From Pratylenchus scribneri (lineage: Eukaryota > Nematoda > Chromadorea > Rhabditida > Pratylenchidae): DNA of 64,000 nucleotides. Where the stretch lies: assembly GCA_030063045.1 (NCBI GenBank), contig JAQSEB010000010.1, positions 744,001 to 808,000 on the forward strand, in the 5' to 3' direction. This document shows, piece after piece, positions 55,953 through 64,000 of this stretch (positions within the stretch are counted from its first letter, which is position 1; each line of letters begins with the position of its first letter). A program made the position numbers and the translations under genes. Under the pieces are notes generated by a model, which made no database searches, was not told the DNA's origin, and was given only the letters and a program-made list of their open reading frames with translations.

Positions 55953-57205
55953 TCATCGCATTAAATTTGTTATGATTTGATCCAAATACGCGTCATCTGT
56001 GCAAAATTATAAAAATTATTCCCCCAAAGCCCAAAAACTGGATGATTGGTCATCTGGCCCATTCTTTTGGCCATATCTCGCGAAGGAAGCAACCAATTCA
56101 GGAAGGCAATATGCCATTTGAAAGCCCTAAATGTCTTCTAAAAAGTGGCCAATTCTAATTTGTTTTTGAAATTTATTTGTAAAATTAACGGCTTTCCTTC
56201 AACAAACAAATTCGGGTTTATTTTCACTCAAAGACATCTAAAATTTTTAAATACAGGATTTTATAAAATTTAAATAGGCTACATTGTATAAGACACTTTT
56301 GGCTTTCAAATGGTATATCACCTTCTAAAATTGGCAATTGCCTCGTTGAGATATGGGCCAAAAACCAACTCAAGATTTTCTGATGACTTACCAACATCTC
56401 CTTGGAAGTTGTTTACTTTTTTGCCATTCTTGAAACATAAAACTGTTGGAACCGTTTTGACTTGAAATCGTTCAGCAATTGAGGATCCGGATTCCACATT
56501 TACTTTCACCAAAATAATCTAAAAGACAAAATTGGATAAATTTGTACAAATTTTTTGGTAATTATCCGGGTCCAGATTTTTTTTTGTGTCACTGGGGGAA
56601 GTAGTAATAGTAACGGTAATCCCCATGGGTCATCCGGTAGAGGGTTAGGGTCTTTAGTGTAAAAAAATCTGGACACGAATAATTAAAAAACTAACAATTT
56701 TTGGATACTTATGGAGTTTGTGTGTACATTTTTAAAAAATTTAGGATCATCCAATCCCTAACCCACCTGCAGACTGGCCCTATCCCGAAATATGACAAAC
56801 CATAGGGGGGGGGGGCGTTCACTTTTCAAAATATGCACACAAACTCCATAGTACCAATTTTTGCACCTTTCCATTCTCTCCTCTAACTTTTGCTTCCAAT
56901 CGGCGAATCAAATTTCGACTTGGGCCATTCCTGTGTGAATTTGGAGATTTAATTTTTTGTTTTTTAAACTAACGAATCTGCATAGAATTGAGCAATAATT
57001 GGCTTTGTTGAATGGTAGACGATTTTATCAAAGTCATCTTCGCTTCCAATCTCCAAAATAAATTTTCCAGAAGACGAAAAATGTCGAACAGATGCCTTAA
57101 ATGCAAATTAATTCATATTTTTCTAATGTTTTTTTTAAATCGAATTAAACATACAGTTTGCTGTCTTTCCGGTTTGTACAACCATTGATTATATTCGCCT
57201 GACAT
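55953..57205 (-). CDS. Thioredoxin paralogue A, active-site cysteines lost
   Basis: Five exons on minus: 57205-57155, 57095-56974, 56930-56867, 56518-56392, 55996-55953; 408 nt, 135 residues. Intron positions and phases are the same as in the neighbouring intact copy. Shared words: EIGSEDDF, IVYHSTKPI, RLEAKV, VKTVPTVLCFKNGKKV. Where the intact copy has DWCGPCQNLAPRLEAK, this one reads DSNGPSRNLIRRLEAK, so both redox cysteines and the tryptophan are gone. It also lacks the long N-terminal presequence, and a TGA cuts off the C-terminal tail that is conserved in copy B. The frame is otherwise intact, so it is either a recent decaying copy or a redox-dead relative still expressed. Confidence 0.85.
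56054..56363. repeat. Foldback element family B, copy 9 (thioredoxin A intron 4)
   Basis: CTTTTGGCCATATCTCGCGA at the left, centre TTCACTCAAAGACATCTAAA, right GTTGAGATATGGGCCAAAAA. The intact thioredoxin has a family-B copy in the same intron (57972-58283). Confidence 0.85.
56567..56680. repeat. Short foldback, TCCAGATTTTTTTTTGTGTC arms (thioredoxin A intron 3)
   Basis: TCCAGATTTTTTTTTGTGTC at the left and GTGTAAAAAAATCTGGACAC at the right, with a GGGTTAGGG-containing centre. Confidence 0.7.
56709..56852. repeat. Short foldback, TATGGAGTTTGTGTG arms (thioredoxin A intron 3)
   Basis: TTATGGAGTTTGTGTGTACA at the left, ATGCACACAAACTCCATAGT at the right, and a G-run (56805-56815) in the middle. 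Confidence 0.75.
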
Positions 57206-57808
57206 CGAAATTTTTTATTTTTTTATTATTACTAAATCCTAAATAAATTTCCATTTTTATAACGACAAATTAAAAAAAAAATAATAACAAATTTTTTAAC
57301 AGTAAACGTCCTTAAGGTACCGTACTTTGACAGTGGGAACTGGGAACGACCATAATGGGAAAAAAGGGAGAAGAATATTTAGGCCAAGTGATTCCAAGAG
57401 AATTCGGGAAATTGTCGGGATCAAGAATAGAGGGGGGGGGGGGGGGGGGGGACAAATCTAAAGTCGAGAGAAGATAAATGGAGGGGAAAAGAAGGATGAA
57501 TGTAAAATGAATAGCCAAACATTGAAAGGGGAATTGACCACTAGAGAGCTACCAAAAACCCGGGAAACCTGGGAATCCTCTCCTCACAACTCAAAGTACA
57601 CTACAAAGTACGGTTCCAATTTCCAACAAAGAACCAAAAAAAAACCAAATTAAGTCCTAAGTTAATGAATGCACTGTGATCTGAATTAAAAAAAATGGAA
57701 TTTAATTGAACAAAAATTAAAAAAAATATTAAACCAAAAATAAAATTAATAAAATTTATTGGGGAATTTTTCATGAAAAAAATGTTTTTATAAAACATGG
57801 AGGTCCAT
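57206..57808. other. Spacer between the two thioredoxin genes
   Basis: About 600 bp. Includes a G-run of about 18 at 57434-57451, which may be unreliable in length, and AT-rich sequence. Open frames on minus here are shaped by the homopolymer and by low complexity. No gene is supported. Confidence 0.55.
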
Positions 57809-60266
57809 TTAGAATATTTTGTCTTTCTCCTCATCTTCTTCAACAATTCGGCCTGATGAACTCTTGTAGAGGCCCTCATCCTTGAGCATTAAATTTGTCA
57901 TGATTTGATCCAAATATGCGTCATCTGTGAAATTTTAGAAAATTATTCCTCAAAAATGGAAAATTTGGTATCTACGGCCATTCTTTTGGCCATATCTCAA
58001 AAAGGAAGCAACCAATTTAGGAAGGCGATATGCCATTTAAAAGCCCTAAATGTCCTCTAAAAAGTGGCCAATTCTAATTGTTTTTTGAAATGTTAAAATA
58101 ATTAGTAAAATAAGCGGCTTTTCCTCCAACAAACAAATATTCGGGTTTATTCCATTCAAAGACATGTAACTTTTTTGGAAGCCTGGATTTTATAGGCCAA
58201 ATTGTAGAGGACACATTGGGCTTTCTAATGGTATATTGCCTTCCCGGATTGGCTATTGCCTTGTTGAGATATAGCCCAAAAACCAAGGGAAAGTTTTATA
58301 ACTTACCAACATCTCCCTGGAAACTGTGCACTTTCTCTCCATCCTTGAAACATAAAACTGTTGGGACCGCCTGGACTTCAAATCGTTCAGCAATTGCAGA
58401 ACCGGATTCCACATTTACTTTTACCAAAATAATCTAAAAGAAAAAAAATTAAATTAATTTGTAAAAAATTTGTGCACCTTTCCTTGCTGTCCTGCCACTT
58501 TTGCTTCCAACCGCGGGGCCAAATTTTGACAAGGACCACACCTGAATAATATTTTTAATTAAGGGAAAATTTTTAATTAAAATTTAATTCCAGAAAACAA
58601 TTAAATTCTTTCCGGAAAACTGAATTAAATTCTTTCCGGAAAACTTTTAATTAAATTCTTTCCGGAAAATTGAATTAAATTCTTTCCGGAAAATTGAATT
58701 AAATTCTTTCCGGAAAATTGAATTAAATTCTTTCCGGAAAATTGAATTAAATTCTTTCCGGAAAACTGAATTAAATTCTTTCCGGAAAACTTTTAATTAA
58801 ATTCTTTCCGGAAAATTGAATTAAATTCTTTCCGGAAAATTGAATTAAATTCTTTCCGGAAAACTTTTAATTAAATTCTTTCCGGAAAATTGAATTAAAT
58901 TCTTTCCGGAAAATTGAATTAAATTCTTCCCGGAAAACTGAATTAAATTCTTTCCGGAAAACCCAATTAAATTCTTTCCGGAAAATTGAATTAAATTCTT
59001 CCCGGAAAACTTTTAATTAAATTCTTTCCGGAAAATTGAATTAAATTCTTTCCGGAAAACTTTTAATTAAATTCTTTCCGGAAAATTGAATTAAATTCTT
59101 TCCGGAAAACTTTTAATTAAATTCTTTCCGGAAAATTGAATTAAATTCTTTCCGGAAAACCCAATTAAATTCTTTCCGGAAAACCCAATTAAATTCTTTC
59201 CGGAAAATTGAATTAAATTCTTTCCGGAAAACTTTTAATTAAATTCTTTCCGGAAAATTGAATTAAATTCTTTCCGGAAAATTGAATTAAATTCTTCCCG
59301 GAAAACTGAATTAAATTCTTTCCGGAAAACCCAATTAAATTCTTTCCGGAAAATTGAATTAAATTCTTCCCGGAAAACTTTTAATTAAATTCTTTCCGGA
59401 AAATTGAATTAAATTCTTTCCGGAAAACTTTTAATTAAATTCTTTCCGGAAAATTGAATTAAATTCTTTCCGGAAAACTTTTAATTAAATTCTTTCCGGA
59501 AAATTGAATTAAATTCTTTCCGGAAAATTGAATTCTTCCCGGAAAACTTTTAATTAAATTCTTTCCGGAAAATTGAATTAAATTCTTTCCGGAAAACTTT
59601 TAATTAAATTTTTCCGGAAAAATTAGAATTAAAATCTTTTTTTTACACCAACCAATCTGCATAGAATTGGACAAGAATTGGTTTCGTTGAATGGTAGACG
59701 ATCTCATCAAAGTCATCTTCGCTTCCAATCTCCAAAATTAATTGTTCCCGCTGGCGCTGATTAGCCGAAAAATGCAAATGTCGTAAAAATGTTACCTTAA
59801 ATCAAATGCAAATTATTCCAATTGTGTAAAAATTAATACATTCCAAAATAACTATTATTTATTTACATTTTTAATACAATTAATGTCCAATGGAAATGCT
59901 CAAATATTTTCCTTTTATATTGATCGAATTTTTGATGTTTAGTTCTTAAAAAAACCTAGAATTCTTTTTATATTTCTATTGTTTTTTTAAAAAATTTGGT
60001 GACTATTTACGAACCGATGGCTGTGTTTCCGGTTTGTACAACCATTGATTATATTCGCATCCTGTCATCAAGTTGATTTTGGCATTTCCCGCAGCCGAGG
60101 ATGACCATAAATTGCGGCACAATTGACGATGGTAATATTCTCCAATGCTTCCGAATTTATTAATTGTTTTTGTCATCAAATTGATTTTGCCATTTGCCAT
60201 ATTTGATGAGGAAGACGAGGACCATAAACGGCGACATAATTGGCGAACAACAAGCAGTTTATTCAT
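57809..60266 (-). CDS. trx-2: Mitochondrial-type thioredoxin (paralogue B, intact)
   Basis: Five exons on minus: 60266-60015, 59795-59653, 58541-58478, 58433-58307, 57924-57809; 702 nt, 233 residues. A long basic N-terminus contains a doubled word, RQLCRRLWSSS and RQLCRNLWSSS, suited to a mitochondrial presequence but unusual in being repeated. The thioredoxin fold follows: EIGSEDDFDEIVYHSTKPIL, VQFYADWCGPCQNLAPRLEA, VKVNVESGSAIAERF, and the cis-proline in AVPTVLCFKDG. WCGPC is the redox site. The C-terminal tail is acidic (EEDEEKDKIF). It keeps mitochondrial thiols reduced with thioredoxin reductase. Intron 2 (58542-59652) is swollen by a minisatellite; the same intron in copy A is 43 nt. 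Confidence 0.92.
57972..58283. repeat. Foldback element family B, copy 10 (thioredoxin B intron 4)
   Basis: CTTTTGGCCATATCTCAAAA at the left, centre CCATTCAAAGACATGTAACT, right GTTGAGATATAGCCCAAAAA. It is in the same intron and orientation as the copy in thioredoxin A. Confidence 0.85.
58590..59635. repeat. Minisatellite, 24-26 bp units with TTCTTTCCGGAAAA (thioredoxin B intron 2)
   Basis: Roughly 40 tandem units of AATTAAATTCTTTCCGGAAA plus ATTG, ACTG, ACCC or ACTTTT. The variants alternate in runs that themselves repeat as blocks, so there is a higher-order period. Each unit contains the palindrome TTTCCGGAAA. Confidence 0.95.
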
Positions 60267-60989
60267 CTAAATAAATAAATAAATAAATTATTGAATAAGG
60301 AATTGGCTAGATGCTGGGCTAGCCAATTTTGGAAATCTCGACTTCCAGGCAATCCAGAGACATGAGAATAGGATCATTCGATTCGGCATGTTCGATTTAG
60401 TTTATGAAATTTTAATTTCAAACCACTATGAGCTTGTTTTGAAAAGCTGAACCGTTGTTTAAACCCAAACCGGTTTTGGTTTAATAACTTTTGCCTAAAA
60501 CCTTATTTCGGGCCTGAAAATGAAATTTCATAGACTAAATCGACCCAGCCGAGTCGAATAACGCCATTTTCGTGTCTCTAGATTTCCTAGAAACTGTTAT
60601 TTCCAAAATTAGCTAAGCCAGCATCTAGCCAATGGCAGAAATGCCCAATTACCGAAATTATCTGTAACATAGATTAATAAAAATAATTTAAAAATATATT
60701 AAAAATGATAATTTTTCGTACATTTGTGAAAAATTGAAAAAGGATAAAAAAGCTTATTCATTTTTATTCGTTGCTCATTTAAGGTACAAGAGAGAGGAGG
60801 AAGGAGGAAGCGAGAGTAATTTTATCGATGTGCGAATATTGAGAAATTGACAAAAATTGCAAAATTGGCTAACTAATTAAGTAAAAGAAATTTGCAAAAT
60901 TATTCATGGCACACAAAATATTACAATTATTGATTAAATTTGAAGAAAATTATCAAATTAAAATTTAGGTTTAATCATTGTAATTTTAA
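60267..60989. other. Spacer between thioredoxin B and the TTLL gene
   Basis: About 720 bp. Nearly half is a family-D foldback element (60303-60632). The rest is AT-rich, and no gene is seen. Confidence 0.6.
60303..60632. mobile_element. Foldback element family D, copy 2
   Basis: Ends TTGGCTAGATGCTGGGCTAG and CTAAGCCAGCATCTAGCCAA are inverted repeats of about 33 bp. The inner word TTTCATAGACTAAATCG is mirrored by CGATTTAGTTTATGAAA. About 330 bp. Confidence 0.88.
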
Positions 60990-63030
60990 TCATTTTTCAT
61001 CCGTCAATTTTGCCTCTTCTTCGTCATTATTTTCCTCTAATTCCTCCTTAAATTGCTGTTTTGTACTAATGTGAATTCCATTTATGCATATTTCCTTCAA
61101 TTGTTTCATTTTTTCAGCCTTTTCCCCGGCGGCCAATTTTTGCCATTGGGCCAACAACAAATTTGAATATAGTGGGGATCGCATGAATTTCAAAAATTTG
61201 TCAGAATTTTCTTTGGTCGGATAAATCAGTTGGAATCCGCCTTTTCGATAGAATTCATCCTCGAATTCAACTTAAATTAAATTTATGATTTTTATTGTAA
61301 AAATGCGATTAAATTTACCCAAAATCCTGGCATCCGCATCGGTTAAATCATTGCAAATGTCGGAGCGAATTTCCTAAAAAAAATACAAATTAAAAAATAA
61401 TTTTTTAAACCCATAAAATTTTATTTTAATTTTTTTTAAATAAATTTATAAAATTTAATAATTATTTTAAAATTAAAAATTCAAAGAAAAAAAAAATAAT
61501 AAAAGTTACAAATAATTTTTTAAACCCATAAAATTTCTCATTTTAATTCGAATTAAAAAGTGAAAAATTTTTGTAAGGAAAAATAAAATTTTATTTTTTA
61601 AATAAATTTATAAAATTTTATAGAATTATTTTAAAAATCAAAAAAATTACAAAATAATTTATTAAACCCATAAAATTTTTCATTTTATTTCTAAAAAAAT
61701 GGTATTTTTGAATATATACTATTTTTAATGAAGATCAAAAAAATTTTTATTTAAAAATTTTTTATGGGTTTTAAAAAAATATTAAAAAATTCAAAACTCA
61801 CTCCATTCTTGACAAAATGCTCCAAATGGATTTGTTCTTTGCCAAGATGTTCCTCACTTTTATGGATTTGAAAATTCCTCGTCCGAAAATAGAGGGAAGA
61901 TTGAAAATTGTCCTCAAAACTACACAAAAAATAATTAAATATTAAAGGAAAATTGGCTTTTTTTGAAGGTAAACCTAATTGGAAACGGAATTCCGGCCAT
62001 CGTCAAAGTGTCCTTGGCAATTGGAGTTTTCACATCCGAATCCAACGGGGTTGAGGAGTGCAAACTGGGCGAAATGTTCATTTCAATTAGCCACGGTTGC
62101 AAATTGCTATCAACTGTGGCAAATTTAAATTAATTAAAAACAAATAAATTGGTTAATTTATTTGAGTAATTTGTCGAAAAAAACCAAAATTATAATGGTT
62201 TAAGGAGGGTTTTTGTCCCACACATTCCCAAAAAAATATACCCAAAATTAGATAGAGCTGGTCAAGACGCATTTAATGGTATATAATTTGGTTATGGTTT
62301 GGTCAACAATTAAAGGGTTTTAAACCGTTTAAACCACATTTTTGGTTTTAAACCGTTTAAATTTATTTTGTTTTTAAACCCATTAAACCGGTTTTGGTTT
62401 TTAAACCATCAAACCTATTTTGGTTCAAAACTAAGTTAGAATTGATTAAACTTAAGCCAAAACATAATCAAATGATACGTCTTGACCGAGATCTATCGAT
62501 TAAGTATAAGGTTTACGGGTTTGTAAATTTTTTAACCGTTACAATCTTCCCGAAAATTTTGTTATTTTTTCGAAAAATTAAATATTTTTCTTTTTTAAAT
62601 TATATTGTTGAATTAACCTAGAATGTCCATGCCGTAAAGTTCATGACTGAAAAAGTAAAAAATTTAAATTTAATTAAATTTCTATAAATTTTTTAACCCA
62701 CCTGACGAAAGGATATTTGCTGAAAATGTCAAAAAATTTAAAATTCCAAAAATAATTCAAAAAAACCTATAATGCGCTGCGTGGGCCCGAATGTGACTTT
62801 CACAACTCACAACCGCCTTGATGGCCACATCATTGATTTTGGCGCGGAGTTCGGCGGAATTGTAGCCTTTTCGGTCCAAGTGGGTCCAAAAATCGGTCAG
62901 CGGCCATTTGGGGACGGGCTCTTCCGTGGTGCCATTTTGTTGGGCCAGCTTATTGATTGAATAATTTGTCAAATGGATGTATTGATTTGAGTAGGAGGCC
63001 AGCGCTGAACTGTAGGGAACACTTGCAAAA
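60990..63030 (-). CDS. Tubulin tyrosine ligase-like (TTLL) glutamylase, 3' part
   Basis: Eight exons on minus visible: 63030-62767, 62719-62702, 62646-62618, 62113-61975, 61919-61802, 61373-61319, 61270-60990, with phases agreeing; the second is an 18-nt microexon. The reading covers the C-terminal half of a TTLL catalytic domain: FASVPYSSALASYSNQYIHL, LTNYSINK, SHELYGMDILVDSNLQPWLI, EMNISPSLHSSTPLDSDVK, followed by a helical tail (FEDEFYRKGGFQLIYPTKEN, LLLAQWQKLAAGEKAEKM) and an acidic end. The tail resembles TTLL4/5-type polyglutamylases, which add glutamates to tubulin or other acidic proteins with ATP. The upstream exons (ATP-grasp N-terminal part) are not found in 63031-64000, so the gene starts beyond the window. 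Confidence 0.88.
62190..62545. repeat. Foldback element family A, copy 12 (TTLL intron)
   Basis: GGAGGGTTTTTGTCCCACAC..GATAGAGCTGGTCAAGACGC at the left; GATACGTCTTGACCGAGATC..TATAAGGTTTACGGGTTTGT at the right. Confidence 0.85.
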
Positions 63031-64000
63031 CTAAAATAAAATAAAAAAATTGAATGGAAATAAATTTAGTCATAAATTTCAATTAATTTACCCAAAAATT
63101 TTTGGGTTAAAAAATTAACATTTTTAAGGCTGTAAAACTGGGCAAATTGGGAAATTTTTAAGCTCTATTCTGCCTAAAGTCATAAGGCAAGCCCAAGCCC
63201 TAATCCATGGCCATTGTCTGAAAATTTAATAGCCAGATATTTTATTCAAAAATTGCCTAAAATAGGCGGCAATTAAAATTTTTTAATTTCTATTAAGTAT
63301 GCCCAAAAATTTTCAATAATTAGAAATTCTACTTAAAAATAGACTCACAGGGAAAAATTTTTGATAAAAAATTACTAATTTTTGAATGGGTTTCAGTGTT
63401 CAGCCCCGTCCGATCTGCCCCCTCTACCCAACATGGTGACGGCCAATTCCCTAATCCTAATAAACCCTTGTTATGGCCAAGTTTTATGGACCCAGAAATA
63501 ATGAAAAAATTATGAGTGAATTCAACGATTGGCTTTTTGATAAATTAATATTTATACTAAAATATTGCGAACCGGACAAGTCCTTGATTATAGATGTAAA
63601 TACGCAATGGATCATAGGAGGTCACATAAATGTAAAGGCGCAAATCAAACTTTGAGCCATTTATTAGAAATGGACTTTCAATGTAACTAAAATAATTATT
63701 TTGATTAATTTATATAAAATTAAAAAAATCAATACTGTTGTGCGACAAGCGGCGTTTTTGTTGGGATCATGTTGAAACGTGAAACAATGCTAAAAAGTAA
63801 AAATAATTATTTCATTGATTGGTTTAATTTTAATTAGACTAGTGTATTGCGTATTCGGTATTTTTAGTCGAATGGTTTAGCTTATTGTGCACTAACATTT
63901 TAGGTCTCGAGTTCGAACCCGCTGAGCGGAATTAATTTTTTAGATTTGGTTTTGGCTTTTATATGCAACCCATGCTTGGAATTTTTGGTCGAGTGGGTAG
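63031..64000. other. Window end: probable TTLL intron, no coding exon found
   Basis: AT-rich sequence. The open frame 63473-63655 on plus has no family match. A tRNA-like segment lies at about 63868-63932 (TTAGTCGAATGGTTTAGC, then GAGTTCGAACCC). None of the expected TTLL motifs upstream of RFAS is visible on the minus strand. Confidence 0.5.

Noticed and set aside
58590..59635. Regular array as a CRISPR
   Set aside because: Units are directly adjacent without unique spacers, in an intron of a eukaryotic gene.
63473..63655. 60-residue plus-strand open frame near the window end
   Set aside because: No recognisable domain and opposite to the TTLL gene; too short to support without transcripts.

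Overview
This is a stretch of a eukaryotic nuclear genome, most likely from a nematode. The evidence is small AT-rich introns with GT/AG (and two GC/AG) borders, TTTCAG-type acceptors placed just before start codons as in spliced-leader trans-splicing, and close matches to animal gene families with known C. elegans members (IDA-1, TLK, VPS33, VEM-1). Frequent foldback repeats in long introns and the GC-AG introns would fit a plant-parasitic (tylenchid or cyst) nematode. That placement is inference; nothing here proves a genus. All gene models were spliced by eye. Every multi-exon model listed joins in a single open frame, which is good internal support.

Layout, + strand first: ida-1 (183-11079, IA-2/phogrin, a catalytically dead receptor phosphatase of dense-core vesicles), then a CWF19L2-type spliceosome factor (11782-22780). 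The fifth intron of CWF19L2 holds a complete antisense gene for a secreted PAN/Apple-domain protein (14781-16810). A 4.7 kb block of degenerate tandem duplications follows (22.8-27.5 kb), then a RING-finger gene (27530-29244). On the - strand lie a MIF4G-like gene (30386-33657) and a small unrecognised gene (34650-35109). A Tousled-like kinase follows on + (35880-39355); its kinase N-lobe exons are absent from the window. On - come VPS33 (40542-47798) and, 159 bp upstream of it in the same direction, the TFIIH subunit GTF2H3 (47958-49919), a possible operon pair. An NDRG-family gene (50450-53568, +) converges with a VEM-1/PGRMC gene (53719-55242, -). Finally, on -, come two tandem mitochondrial-type thioredoxins, a degenerate copy (55953-57205) and an intact copy (57809-60266), and the 3' part of a tubulin tyrosine ligase-like gene (60990-63030, continuing upstream).

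Introns and spacers are packed with non-autonomous elements. There are at least eight foldback/MITE families with repeated copies, a hAT-like element with an exact 8-bp target duplication, tRNA-like SINE fragments, and several minisatellites (4.8-5.3, 16.3-16.6, 28.6-29.0 and 58.6-59.6 kb). No CRISPR array, rRNA or clear functional tRNA gene was seen.

The points most worth following up are the thioredoxin pair with an active site changed from WCGPC to SNGPS, the kinase whose N-lobe is missing next to a truncated repeat element, two foldback elements sharing a CCCTAA-like core but carrying unrelated tandem-repeat arms, and one minisatellite shared in opposite orientation by two genes.
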